In this document: piece by piece, positions 42,283 through 51,600 of the stretch
Layout: the number at the start of each line of letters is the position of its first letter
Position numbering within the stretch: the first letter of the stretch is position 1
From: Tardiphaga sp. P9-11
Lineage (GTDB): Bacteria; Pseudomonadota; Alphaproteobacteria; Rhizobiales; Xanthobacteraceae
Reading direction: 5' to 3'
DNA length: 64,000 bases
Assembly: GCF_008329525.1 (NCBI RefSeq)
Contig: NZ_NPKQ01000003.1
Coordinates: 186,001-250,000 of the forward strand
Notes under the pieces: generated by a model
Databases searched by the model: none
The model's input: only the letters and a program-made list of their open reading frames with translations
Told to the model about the DNA's origin: nothing
Made by a program: the position numbers and the translations under genes

Positions 42283-43335
42283 ATGGTGGATGCAACGCAG
42301 ACGATGTCCGGGACGGCGCCGCCGCTGGCTCAAACAAGGACGGCCAGCCGGGATGTGGCCATCGACAGCATGCGCGGCCTCGCCGTTCTGATGGTGATCG
42401 GTATTCATTCGCTGCAGCAACCGCTCGATGCATCATGGAAGACCATGCTCGATGCGGCGCTCCGACCCTGTGTGCCGATCTTCCTGTTCGCATCCGGCTA
42501 TCTGACCGCATTGTCGGGCCGTGTCCCGCTCGGCAAGCGCGTGATGGCGGCACTGATCCCCTACGCAATCGCTTTCGCTGCGGCCTATCTCTACATGGCG
42601 CTGCAGAACCCGGCGATGGACCATCGACCGACAACGACGGTCGCCCGTTTCGTGCTCGCTTACGTATTCGTGTATTATTACGTCTTCGTCTATCTCGGCT
42701 GTACGCTCATGCTCTGGCTGGCCCTATGGTTTGCCCGTCATGTGCAGTCCCAGGCCAATGAGCGACTGCGCGTCATCCTGATGCTCGCCCTCGTCTTCGG
42801 CCTGATCATCGGCAGCTATCTCGATCCCCTGCTGATCCAGCGCGGGCTGTCCGAAGGGCTGATCGAGGAAGTGCGCATGCGCGATATCCCGTTCTGGTTC
42901 AGCTTCGTGGCCCTGGGAATGCTGGTCGCCGGATCGACGGCGCGGCTGGCCCTTCCGCGAATGCGCCTGACGCTGACCGCGGCGGCACTGCTAGCCTATG
43001 TGATCTATGCGGCAGCGAGACTGCTCAAGATCGGCGACGCAGCCGATTATGATTCGATGGCGTTCTTCGGCTATGCCGCGGCGCTCTGCGTGCTGTTGCT
43101 TGCGCTCGGCCTCCGCGCGCCTATCCTGGCTACGCTCGGGTCCGGCAGCTACTTCATCTATCTCTGGCATATTTTCATTGTCATGGCCTTGCGCGATCAT
43201 GGCGGACTGCGCCAGTTCGGCCCGCTCGCAGGAACATTCCTGATGTATGCTATCACCGTCACCTTAAGCATTGTCGCACTGCTCGCCGTGCAGCGATGGG
43301 CGCCGCCGCGCGCGGCCCGCTGGCTGGGAGCCTGA
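42283..43335 (+). CDS. Acyltransferase-3 family membrane protein (second of two)
   Basis: A second membrane acyltransferase, 350 residues, starting at an ATG five bases after the first one ends. The N-terminal signature is VAIDSMRGLAVLMVIGIHSL, followed by FLFASGYLTALSGR and about nine further helices. ILATLGSGSYFIYLWHIFIVMAL near the C-terminus is typical. A longer frame reaching back into the preceding gene was rejected. The two proteins differ enough to act on different sugars or positions. Confidence 0.87.
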   Translation: MVDATQTMSGTAPPLAQTRTASRDVAIDSMRGLAVLMVIGIHSLQQPLDASWKTMLDAALRPCVPIFLFASGYLTALSGRVPLGKRVMAALIPYAIAFAAAYLYMALQNPAMDHRPTTTVARFVLAYVFVYYYVFVYLGCTLMLWLALWFARHVQSQANERLRVILMLALVFGLIIGSYLDPLLIQRGLSEGLIEEVRMRDIPFWFSFVALGMLVAGSTARLALPRMRLTLTAAALLAYVIYAAARLLKIGDAADYDSMAFFGYAAALCVLLLALGLRAPILATLGSGSYFIYLWHIFIVMALRDHGGLRQFGPLAGTFLMYAITVTLSIVALLAVQRWAPPRAARWLGA

Positions 43336-43337
43336 TC

Positions 43338-44777
43338 ATGCTCTTGAAGCGCACAATTCTCTATCTGCCGGCCCAGATCGTAGGCCCGATGTTCCAGTTG
43401 GTCGCGATGATCGTGTGGACCCATGTGGTCAACGAGCATACGCTGGGTGTGATTACGCTGATCACGGCGACACATGAACTGCTACAGATCGCGTTCCTGG
43501 CCTGGTGGTCGCAATATGCGCTGCGCTTCTTCGGTCGCTATCAGGACGGCGAACAGGCCGAACGCTTCTATCGCACCGAGAATGTCGTTATTCTTGTTTC
43601 GCTGGTGCTGCAGAGCGCCGCCGTGATCGGTGTGCTCTATACCGTCATCGCCACGGACACCAACCCGGCGTTGCTCGGCGCCACCATCGCTTATGTCATC
43701 AGCCGCTCCCTCAATCTCTATATCGCCGAACGCGCCCGTGTCCGGCACCAGATCGGCGTCTATTCGATCCAGCAGATCGTCGGGCCGTCGATTGGCTTCA
43801 TTCTCGGCCTGGTGCTCATCAAGCTGATCGGCCCATCGCCGGAATGGCCGCTGCTGGGCTATGCCGCCGCGCAGCTTTTTGCCGCTTTGGTCGTCCTGCC
43901 CCATATCGGCTACAGCCGCCGCCTGTGGCCGATCGATCGCGAGATCATTCGCCATGCGGTGAGCTATGGCATTCCGCTGATCATCGGCGGCGCGCTGGGC
44001 TGGGTCGGCCTCAATGCCTCGCGCTTTATCGTCAACGACATGCTCGGCGTCGCCGCCGCCGGCCTTTTTGCCGTAGGTTATGGTCTGGGCCAGCGCGCCG
44101 CGGCAGTCGCCGCGATGCTGGTGACGGCAGCGGCTTTCCCGCTGGCGGTCAAGAGCATGGAGCAAGGCGGCAGCAAGGCCGCAATGCGCCAGCTTGCCGA
44201 CAACAGTGCACTGCTGATCGGCATTCTGGCACCGAGCATTACGGGCATCTTCCTGCTACGGGCCGAGATCGTGCACCTGCTGATCGCCACGCCGTTTCAG
44301 CAGGTGACGCTGGCAATTCTGCCTCTCTCAGCTCTGGCCGGCTCGATCCGCAATATCCGTGCCCATTTCGGCGACCAAGTGTTTCTTCTGCACAGCAAGA
44401 CGCGGCTGATGATCGTGGTCTCGAGCATCGACGCACTGGTGACAATCGTGGCGAGCTTTGTTTGCATCCACTATTGGGGGCTCGTCGGCGCCGCCGGCGC
44501 GACTGTGCTGTCCGCCATCGCAGCGGCATTGACCAGCTTCATTATCGGCTTTTCGAAATTCGGCCTGACCCTGCCCTGGGCGCATCTCGCCCGCATCATC
44601 CTCGCAACCGGGGCCATGGCGGCGCTGCTGACGCAACTGCCCGAAGCGCCAAACCATGTCTTCCTGGCAGCACATGTCGCCGCAGGCGCGACAATCTACG
44701 TGTTGGTCCTTGCCATCCTTTACGGGCCGACGTTGCTTCGGATGCTGCGCCGTCAGCCGCAACTCTCCGAGCTCTGA
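43338..44777 (+). CDS. Polysaccharide flippase (Wzx/MATE-like)
   Basis: A 479-residue membrane protein with twelve to fourteen predicted helices, Polysacc_synt family. The ATG at 43338 begins the first helix (TILYLPAQIVGPMFQLVAMIVW). The family-like stretch YGIPLIIGGALGWVGLNASRFIVNDMLG is near the middle. It should flip lipid-linked repeat units to the periplasm for the Wzy-like protein. The start lies two bases after the acyltransferase stop, so it belongs to the same operon. Confidence 0.88.
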   Translation: MLLKRTILYLPAQIVGPMFQLVAMIVWTHVVNEHTLGVITLITATHELLQIAFLAWWSQYALRFFGRYQDGEQAERFYRTENVVILVSLVLQSAAVIGVLYTVIATDTNPALLGATIAYVISRSLNLYIAERARVRHQIGVYSIQQIVGPSIGFILGLVLIKLIGPSPEWPLLGYAAAQLFAALVVLPHIGYSRRLWPIDREIIRHAVSYGIPLIIGGALGWVGLNASRFIVNDMLGVAAAGLFAVGYGLGQRAAAVAAMLVTAAAFPLAVKSMEQGGSKAAMRQLADNSALLIGILAPSITGIFLLRAEIVHLLIATPFQQVTLAILPLSALAGSIRNIRAHFGDQVFLLHSKTRLMIVVSSIDALVTIVASFVCIHYWGLVGAAGATVLSAIAAALTSFIIGFSKFGLTLPWAHLARIILATGAMAALLTQLPEAPNHVFLAAHVAAGATIYVLVLAILYGPTLLRMLRRQPQLSEL

Positions 44778-44790
44778 TGTCGCAAAATCG

Positions 44791-45888
44791 TCACGACCGT
44801 TTGGCTGTCTCCAGTGCACGGGCCATTGCGTACCACAGCGGCTTTTTCTGCATGTTCTCATCAAACGGCAGCGGCCGTGGCAGTCGCTCTGCGAGAGGAT
44901 TCTTCTTTCTCGCGGCGTCCGTATAGAATGAATAGTGATCGGACAGCTGCCACGCGATCACTGCCTTGACCGCCGGAACCTGCAGCACCGTTTCGAGGAA
45001 TTTTCCACCGGTCTCCGCGATCATCTTGTCGCGCGTGGCCACGTCGTCCGGGAATGTGTCGTCGCGGACATCGAATTCGGTGATGTAGATGTCGACCTTG
45101 CGTTCGGCGAGCGCATGGACGAATTCCAGAAACCGCTGGGGATCATGCGGATAGCGCGGCTGCAAGTGGCCCTGCAGGCCGATGACATCGAGCCGGACGC
45201 CGGCGTGCTGCAACTCATCGACCAGACGCAACAGTCCGGCGCGCACCGCGAGACCGACATCGTCGTCGCGTTCCGCCTGTGCCTCATTGAGCACAAGCTT
45301 GGTCTTCTTATCCACAGCGCCGGCCCGCGCGAAAGCGCGTCTGACATAATCAGTGCCGAAGGCATCGTACCACGGGCCGAGGCGATAACCCCCGGGCGCC
45401 TTGTGGCCGGGCCAGAACGGCTCATTCACGACGTCCCATGACTGCAATTGGCCGGCATAGCGTCCGACAACTTCATCGATATAACTATCGAAGAAGGCCT
45501 GTCGCTCGGAATTGCTCATGGACTTGATCCACTGCGGAACCCATTCGTTCCAGATCAGACAATGACCGCGCATGGGAATGCGATTGCTCGCACAAAATTG
45601 TAGCAATCGATCAGCGCTCTCGAATCGCTTCGGGCCCGCCATCGGCGCAAGCGTGCCCATTTTGAGAGCGATGTCCGTCGTTATAATTTTCGTCTGTGTT
45701 GTGTAAAGCTCACGATATCCGACATCCTTGTCGATCACCGGCCCTGCAGCCGCGCCAAACATCAAACCATTTTTTGCCGCAATTGTACCAAGGCTCTGCG
45801 TTTGCGTCGCGCCGAGTGCATGTTGTTGCATAGCGACCGTCGCACCGGCGATGACCGCGAGCGACTTTCTCCTTGAACATTCGAACAT
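44791..45888 (-). CDS. GH10-family glycosidase (endo-1,4-beta-xylanase-like), Tat-exported
   Basis: Glycoside hydrolase family 10 TIM-barrel enzyme, 365 residues. The acid/base is Glu156 (SWDVVNEPFW) and the nucleophile Glu271 (DIYITEFDV). HCLIWNEWVPQW and GLQGHLQP are further family landmarks. The ATG at 45888 follows GGAG and opens a twin-arginine signal (CSRRKSLAVIAGATVAM), so export is probably by Tat; the 76 extra residues reachable from 46116 lack support. It is the only minus-strand gene within this part of the polysaccharide operon. It may trim or release the polymer rather than digest plant xylan; both remain possible. Confidence 0.93.
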   Translation of the reverse strand: MFECSRRKSLAVIAGATVAMQQHALGATQTQSLGTIAAKNGLMFGAAAGPVIDKDVGYRELYTTQTKIITTDIALKMGTLAPMAGPKRFESADRLLQFCASNRIPMRGHCLIWNEWVPQWIKSMSNSERQAFFDSYIDEVVGRYAGQLQSWDVVNEPFWPGHKAPGGYRLGPWYDAFGTDYVRRAFARAGAVDKKTKLVLNEAQAERDDDVGLAVRAGLLRLVDELQHAGVRLDVIGLQGHLQPRYPHDPQRFLEFVHALAERKVDIYITEFDVRDDTFPDDVATRDKMIAETGGKFLETVLQVPAVKAVIAWQLSDHYSFYTDAARKKNPLAERLPRPLPFDENMQKKPLWYAMARALETAKRS

Positions 45889-45956
45889 ATCCACTCTCCA
45901 TCGATTCAAAATCGTGACCGCTATCTTTTCAATGTTGCGCGACAGCATCGCCATCG

Positions 45957-45967
45957 TTGCGTCGCAA
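45957..45967. promoter_or_regulatory. Short palindrome between divergent GH10 and WecB-type genes
   Basis: TTGCGTCGCAA, an 11-base inverted repeat in the 206-base divergent promoter region. Its half-sites resemble those of the 14-bp palindrome at 32401. Function is inferred only. Confidence 0.3.
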
Positions 45968-46094
45968 TAGTTCGTTTTGATGGCATCACGTCGAGGAGAT
46001 AGTTTTCGACTCACTTTTCTTCGCTGCATCGATAGCAAGCAACTGTGCACTTCGTTCAAGCGTAACTCGGCTACATCGTCATCAGGGGAGCGAC

Positions 46095-46889
46095 ATGTTG
46101 CAGACGCAGGCATCACACGCCGAAAATCTCGTTGTTGACGGGGTCACCGTGAACATCTCATCACTCGACGAAGCTGTTTCATCGATCGTGGAAGCCGCCG
46201 AACGCGGCGATAACTTCAGCGTATGCACGCTTAATCTCGATCATGTTGTCCATCTGCAACGGAAACCTGAATTTCGCGCCGCCTATCGGCGCGCACGCTT
46301 CGTCACTGCGGATGGCTTCCCGATCGTCGTTCTCAGCCATCTGCTCGGAACACCGATTTCGCGAACGACCGGCGCCGATCTCGCTGCTCCCTTGTGCGAA
46401 GCTGCTGGCAAGAAGGGACTTCCCATCTTTCTGTTCGGTTCCGACAAGCCAACGCTGGACAAGACTGCAGCAGAATTGCGCAGACGATATGAAGGCTTGC
46501 AGATCGTCGGCACTTTCGCGCCTAGTCGCAACTTCGACGCTTATTCGGCAGAGGCCGATACAGCGATTGCACAGATCCGCGCATCCGGTGCAAAGCTCTG
46601 TTTCCTCGCGCTGGGCGCGCCGCGACAGGAAGTGTTTGCGTCGCGCTGTATCGATGAGCTGGACGGCACGGGCTGCCTGTGTTTCGGCGCCGCACTCGAC
46701 TTCATCGCAGGTACACAGGTTCGCGCACCGATGTTCACCCAGCGTACCGGCCTCGAATGGGCCTGGCGCATGTTGCGAGATCCGCGCCGCCTTGCACCCC
46801 GTTACGCACGCTGCGCTGCCGCCGTGCCGCGTTTGATCGCCGGTACGCTTCCACAAATCCTGAATGCCCGCATGAGGAAAGCCGCATGA
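46095..46889 (+). CDS. WecB/TagA/CpsF-family glycosyltransferase
   Basis: A 264-residue inverting glycosyltransferase (GT26). Conserved regions include VCTLNLDHVVHLQ, VTADGFPIVVLSHLLG, TGADLAAPLCEAA, LFGSDKPTLDKTAAELRRRY, LCFLALGAPRQEVFA and GAALDFIAGTQVRAP. GGGGAG precedes the ATG. The next gene overlaps its stop by four bases (ATGA). It probably transfers the second sugar onto the lipid-linked primer. Confidence 0.92.
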   Translation: MLQTQASHAENLVVDGVTVNISSLDEAVSSIVEAAERGDNFSVCTLNLDHVVHLQRKPEFRAAYRRARFVTADGFPIVVLSHLLGTPISRTTGADLAAPLCEAAGKKGLPIFLFGSDKPTLDKTAAELRRRYEGLQIVGTFAPSRNFDAYSAEADTAIAQIRASGAKLCFLALGAPRQEVFASRCIDELDGTGCLCFGAALDFIAGTQVRAPMFTQRTGLEWAWRMLRDPRRLAPRYARCAAAVPRLIAGTLPQILNARMRKAA

Positions 46890-48166
46890 CCTCCACACTC
46901 ACTCTGGGACTTCGCGCCCGGAACGCCGCGCCGGCCAAGCAACGCTATCAGATCTGCCTCATCCACCCGTTCGATCCGCGCGGCCAGAAGGTAGGTGGGT
47001 TGGAGACCTATATCCGCGACTTCATCACGTTCCACCCCACGGACACGGATATCCTGTTCGTCGGCGTCGATTCGATCGGCGATCTCAAACTCGGCGAGGT
47101 GCGACGGTTGACTTTCCGCGGGCGCGACTTCGATTTTCTCCCGATCCTGCACTATTCCGACCAGCAGGCCCGGGAGGCCGCGCGCACCATCCGCTCATCA
47201 CTGACCGGCCAGTTCTTCATGGCATTGTTGCGCTATTTCGGCCCGGTGTCGCGCTTGATCCGCGAGCGCGGCTGCACGGTTGATCTGCGCCGCGTCGAAT
47301 TCTCCTGGCTGCCGACGCTGCTGCGCCGCCCCTTCATCCAGATGCTGCATGGCGAGGGCGCGCCGAAGCTGCAGATGGATTCGCTGCTGCGGAAATACTC
47401 GTTCGTGCACAATGTTGGCGAGCGCTTCGCTGTCACGACCAGCGCGAAATTCCTTTGCGTGAATCCGTTTATCACCGAACGACTGCAAAAGACCTATCCC
47501 GGTCAGAGCGGCAAGATCGATACGCTGTGGACCTGGGTCAACACCGACATCTTCAAGCCGCAACCGTTTCCGGCGATCACCGAGCCGTTCCGCATCATCT
47601 TCGCTGGGCGCCTTGACGAGTTCAAGGATCCACCGTTGATGTTCAGCACCATCGCTCGCCTGCGCGAGCGGCTGCATGGCCATCTCGAATTCCATTATAT
47701 CGGGACCAGCGATCCGCATCGCTTTGCCGAATTCGCCGCTATCGAGGACATCACGATCCGGCACGGATTCAAGGATGCTGTCGGCATGGCCGCAACGTTG
47801 GCCAATGCCCATGCAGGCATCCTGACATCCGAATTCGAGGGCATGCCGCGTTGCGTGCTCGAGACGCTTGCTGTCGGCCGCCCGGTCGTTGCTGTGCACC
47901 TACCGCAACTGGAATCCGTGATCCATGATGGCGAGAGCGGTTATCTCATCTCCCGCAGCTCATCTCGCGAAGAGATGATCGAAAACCTGGCTCAACGTTT
48001 CCTCGATACCCGCGATGCGATCGGTACTGGCGAAATAAATCCGGAGCAGGTTGCGAGTTCCATCGATGACTTCACGCCAGCAACGCAACTGGCACGCGTG
48101 TTCACCTATCACCAGGAAATCCAGAACGCGCGTAACACAACGATGACGCCTTCCGCGGTGCACTGA
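46886..48166 (+). CDS. Glycosyltransferase, GT4 family
   Basis: GT-B glycosyltransferase of 426 residues, starting at an ATG overlapping the WecB-type stop. The N-terminal GGLETYIRDF acceptor-side motif is followed by FRIIFAGRLDEFKDPPLMF and the E-x7-E motif SEFEGMPRCVLETLAVGRPVVA, then HDGESGYLI. An upstream in-frame open stretch overlapping the previous gene was ignored. Confidence 0.92.
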   Translation: MTSTLTLGLRARNAAPAKQRYQICLIHPFDPRGQKVGGLETYIRDFITFHPTDTDILFVGVDSIGDLKLGEVRRLTFRGRDFDFLPILHYSDQQAREAARTIRSSLTGQFFMALLRYFGPVSRLIRERGCTVDLRRVEFSWLPTLLRRPFIQMLHGEGAPKLQMDSLLRKYSFVHNVGERFAVTTSAKFLCVNPFITERLQKTYPGQSGKIDTLWTWVNTDIFKPQPFPAITEPFRIIFAGRLDEFKDPPLMFSTIARLRERLHGHLEFHYIGTSDPHRFAEFAAIEDITIRHGFKDAVGMAATLANAHAGILTSEFEGMPRCVLETLAVGRPVVAVHLPQLESVIHDGESGYLISRSSSREEMIENLAQRFLDTRDAIGTGEINPEQVASSIDDFTPATQLARVFTYHQEIQNARNTTMTPSAVH

Positions 48167-48174
48167 GGCTATCT

Positions 48175-49365
48175 GTGAATATCCTGTTGCTATCGAGCGA
48201 ATATGCTCCCGCACGCGGCGGGATAGGCACTTATGCCCGTGAGATCGCCTTGGCTGCAACGCAGCTCGGCGCGCGGGTAACGCTGGTCGCTCCCGATTAC
48301 GCACAGGATATGTCAGCCGATGATCGCGCCATGCCCTTCGCAATCCACCGCTTCAGCGGAGGATTGCATTCGGCGCGCGATCTGCCCGCCAAGATCATGC
48401 TGACGCGCAACCGTATCGGTACGGCTTCGTTCGATGTGGTGCATGCCGCCGACTGGCCGTTCTTTATTCCGATAGCGCTGGCCCGCGGGCGCACGCCGGC
48501 GCGGATGCTGATGACCGTGCACGGTACGGAGATCAATGAGACGCAGACGCCGCTGAAGCGGCTGGCGATCCGCTGCAGTGGCGTGTTCGGGCCACGCACC
48601 GAGGTTGCTGCCAATAGCAACTTTACACGCGACCTGTTCCGCAAACGATTCGCGATCGATGAACGCCGCATCCATGCCATTCGCCTTGGCGTCTCGGATT
48701 TCTGGTCCGGCCGGCGCAGCGATCGCGCCGCCACACGTGCGATCTATGACATTGCGCCCGACCGGATCGTCATGGTCACCGTGGCGCGGCTCACGCGACG
48801 CAAGGGACATCACCTCACGCTCGCTGCGCTCGCACAGCTTCCTGACGAACTGCGTCGGCGCGTCACCTGGCTGGTCATCGGTCCGCACGGGGAGGCGGAC
48901 TATGTCGACGAGCTTCGCGGCATGATCGCAGCCTCGAACTGCGACGTCAGACTGCTGGGCGCGCTATCGAATGAGGAAATTCGGGACATCTACGGTGCGG
49001 CGGACTTCTTTTGTCTGACCGGCGTGCCGGATTCGTCTGGCCGTGTCGAAGGCTTCGGTCTCGTCTATCTCGAGGCCGGTGCTACAGGCCTGCCGAGCGT
49101 CGCGAGCAATATCGGCGGAGTGCCCGATGCGGTACTCGGCGGCCAGTCAGGCCTTCTGGTCGCTCCCCGGGTCGATATGATCGCCAGCGTGATCCGGCAA
49201 CTGGCCGAGGACGACGCGCTGCGGGCGCGCCTCGGCTCCGGTGCCGCCGCCCATGCGCAAGATCTGTCGTGGGAACGCTGCGCCGCAGAAACCTATGGCC
49301 TGAAGCGACCATCGCCATCGAGGGATGCCTTGCAGACTGGACCGGAGCTGAGAGCATCGGCATGA
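48175..49365 (+). CDS. Glycosyltransferase, GT4 family
   Basis: GT-B glycosyltransferase of 396 residues from a GTG at 48175 with GAGG upstream. Motifs: GGIGTYAREIALAATQLG at the N-terminus, VARLTRRKGHHLTLAAL for the nucleotide-sugar domain, and GRVEGFGLVYLEAGATGLPSVA for E-x7-E. The gap to the previous stop is eight bases. The next small gene overlaps its stop (ATGA). Confidence 0.92.
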   Translation: MNILLLSSEYAPARGGIGTYAREIALAATQLGARVTLVAPDYAQDMSADDRAMPFAIHRFSGGLHSARDLPAKIMLTRNRIGTASFDVVHAADWPFFIPIALARGRTPARMLMTVHGTEINETQTPLKRLAIRCSGVFGPRTEVAANSNFTRDLFRKRFAIDERRIHAIRLGVSDFWSGRRSDRAATRAIYDIAPDRIVMVTVARLTRRKGHHLTLAALAQLPDELRRRVTWLVIGPHGEADYVDELRGMIAASNCDVRLLGALSNEEIRDIYGAADFFCLTGVPDSSGRVEGFGLVYLEAGATGLPSVASNIGGVPDAVLGGQSGLLVAPRVDMIASVIRQLAEDDALRARLGSGAAAHAQDLSWERCAAETYGLKRPSPSRDALQTGPELRASA

Positions 49366-49769
49366 GACAACTTGCTGCCATCATCACACTGCTCGTGCTC
49401 ACCGCAGGTGCTGCGCAGGCCGACAACTGCAACAAGAGCCGGGAGTATCTGCTCGGCGGCCTTGCCGGCGATCTCACCATGCCGCCCCAGGCCTATGAAG
49501 GCCTGTTCAAGGTCTGCACCGCGACGGTGGCGATGCCGAACGTCAAAGACGCCTACATCCTGAAAGATGGCGGCATCGCGGTAATTCCGAAGCAGGACAC
49601 GATACCCGCCACCGCTGCGACGCTGTCGCGATTCTGCGACGCCAATCCCAGAGCCACGCTGCGGTTCATCTCCCGCAAGGAACTACTGCTGATAAAATCA
49701 ACATCAAGCGTCGTGCAGATGTCGTCGGACGCCGCAACATCGTGTAAGAAGATCAAGGGTATCACCTGA
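49362..49769 (+). CDS. Small exported protein of the exopolysaccharide operon
   Basis: A 135-residue protein whose ATG overlaps the glycosyltransferase stop (ATGA). It carries a signal peptide (MRQLAAIITLLVLTAGAAQA, cleavage near residue 20). The mature part has four cysteines (DNCNKS, KVCTAT, RFCDAN, TSCKKI), suggesting two disulphides. I do not recognise the family. Overlapping organisation argues it is a real member of the operon. Confidence 0.72.
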   Translation: MRQLAAIITLLVLTAGAAQADNCNKSREYLLGGLAGDLTMPPQAYEGLFKVCTATVAMPNVKDAYILKDGGIAVIPKQDTIPATAATLSRFCDANPRATLRFISRKELLLIKSTSSVVQMSSDAATSCKKIKGIT

Positions 49770-49788
49770 GCCAGAGGGGAATGCCGCC

Positions 49789-50184
49789 ATGCTGAAGCGC
49801 ATCTTTCGCTCATCGTCCGAAACATTCCGGACCCGCTCGCCGGAACGCGACCGCATCACCGATGAACGGCTGGTTCTTGCCATTGCAGCGACCATCGACT
49901 CCGGCCTGCGCAGCGCAGAATACGAGCATGACGGCCTGAAGCGCCGGCTGGAAGACGTCATTTCCATTGCCGCAATTGTCGGCGGTAACGAGATCGAGGA
50001 CGTCAACAGCCAGTCGGACCCGCGGGCGGAACTCCTGCAAAAATCGGACGACGAGATCCGCATCGGCGAAGCACGGCTGCGGACGCTCGAAAACAATATC
50101 GAGCATTTCAGATCGCTGAAGCGGGACCTGAGACGGCGCTTCCCGGGCATCAATCTCGATGCGGCCGAGCAAACGTCGAAATAG
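49789..50184 (+). CDS. Small helical protein of unknown function
   Basis: A 131-residue, charged, probably all-helical cytoplasmic protein. An Arg-rich N-terminus precedes a helical central region and a coiled-coil-like segment (EIRIGEARLRTLENNIEHFRSLKRDL). AGGGGAA lies upstream of the ATG, 19 bases after the preceding gene. No family recognised. Confidence 0.65.
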   Translation: MLKRIFRSSSETFRTRSPERDRITDERLVLAIAATIDSGLRSAEYEHDGLKRRLEDVISIAAIVGGNEIEDVNSQSDPRAELLQKSDDEIRIGEARLRTLENNIEHFRSLKRDLRRRFPGINLDAAEQTSK

Positions 50185-50436
50185 CGGTTTCCCGCCGATC
50201 AAGAGCAGCCTACCAAGATTCGGCCGATCAGCACGCCTCGCTAATCCGTGCGTGGCCACGCCCCCCTTCAGGGCGATCGATGCTTCGTAGCCGAGTTCGA
50301 TGCGATCAGGCATACTGATCGTGTAAATGCTATCCCTCACCTCGTCGCCCGCCGCCATCCGTACCGTGAGCGGTTGGGCATGACCGAATCCCGCCCCAAG
50401 GCTTCGCCAAGGGGATCGACCGGAGTATCCGCATCC

Positions 50437-51600
50437 ATGACTGATCGCGCCGACGCCATTGCCGCTAGGATCGAGACCTTCATCCGCGCCGAAGTCATCC
50501 CCTATGAGAGAGATCCGCGGACAAGTGCTCACGGCCCGAGCGACGAACTGGTGCAGGAGCTGCGCGACAAGGCCCGCGAGGCTGGCGTGTTGACGCCGCA
50601 TATTCTCGCAGATGGGTCGCATCTAACGCAGCGCGAAACGGCAAAGGCCCTGATCAAATCCGGTCTTTCGCCGCTGGGTCCGCTTGCCTGCAACACGATG
50701 GCGCCCGATGAGGGCAATATGTATCTGCTCGGCAAGGTCGGCACCGCCGAACAGAAGACGCGTTTTCTGGAGCCGCTGGTGTCGGGCAAAGCTCGCTCGG
50801 CGTTCTTCATGACCGAGCCGGCCGATGCCGGCGGCGCGGGCTCCGATCCGTCGATGATGCAGACCACCTGCAGGCTCGACGGCAATCACTGGGTGATCAA
50901 CGGGCGGAAGAAGTTCATCACCGGCGCCGAAGGCGCCAAGGTCGGCATCGTGATGGCGAAGTCCGACGACGGCGCCTGCATGTTCCTCGTCGACCTGCCC
51001 GATCCTGCCATCCGTACGCTGCGCGTGCTGGATACGATCGACAATTCGATGCCCGGCGGCCATGCAGAGATCGAGATCGAAAATCTGCGTATCCCCGCAG
51101 ACCAGATGCTTGGCGCGTCAGGCGACGGCTTCAAATACGCACAGATACGCCTCAGCCCAGCGCGCCTGTCGCATTGCATGCGCTGGCTGGGTCTTACGAT
51201 CCGCGCCAACGAGATCGCGACAGACTATGCCTGTCGCCGCCATGCATTCGGAAAGGCCCTGATCGATCACGAAGGCGTCGGCTTCATGCTGGCGGAAAAC
51301 CTGATCGACATCAAACAATCGGAACTGATGATCGACTGGTGCGCTGATGTGCTCGATACCGGCTCGCTCGGCACGGCCGAAAGTTCGATGGCCAAGGTGG
51401 CCGTGTCGGAAGCACTGATGAGGATCGCCGACCGTTGCGTGCAGGTGATGGGCGGTACCGGCGTTTCCGGCGAAACAATCGTCGAACAGGCCTTCCGCGA
51501 GATCCGCGCGTTTCGCATCTACGACGGCCCGACCGAAGTCCACAAATGGTCGCTCGCCAAGAAGATCAAGCGCGATTGGAAGAGCGGACAGATCGCCTGA
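50437..51600 (+). CDS. Acyl-CoA dehydrogenase (ACAD10/11-like)
   Basis: FAD-dependent acyl-CoA dehydrogenase of about 387 residues. An N-terminal helical domain contains GPLACNTMAPDEGNMYLL, the flavin-binding middle domain begins FFMTEPADAGGAGSDPSMM, and WVINGRKKFITGA follows. The C-terminal domain ends VMGGTGVSGETIVEQAFREIRAFRIYDGPTEVHKWSLAKK, whose Glu after GPT is the catalytic base position of the ACAD10/11 branch. I prefer the ATG at 50437 with GGAGT upstream to one at 50380. It stands alone on the plus strand; a fatty or branched acyl-CoA substrate is likely but unspecified. Confidence 0.93.
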   Translation: MTDRADAIAARIETFIRAEVIPYERDPRTSAHGPSDELVQELRDKAREAGVLTPHILADGSHLTQRETAKALIKSGLSPLGPLACNTMAPDEGNMYLLGKVGTAEQKTRFLEPLVSGKARSAFFMTEPADAGGAGSDPSMMQTTCRLDGNHWVINGRKKFITGAEGAKVGIVMAKSDDGACMFLVDLPDPAIRTLRVLDTIDNSMPGGHAEIEIENLRIPADQMLGASGDGFKYAQIRLSPARLSHCMRWLGLTIRANEIATDYACRRHAFGKALIDHEGVGFMLAENLIDIKQSELMIDWCADVLDTGSLGTAESSMAKVAVSEALMRIADRCVQVMGGTGVSGETIVEQAFREIRAFRIYDGPTEVHKWSLAKKIKRDWKSGQIA

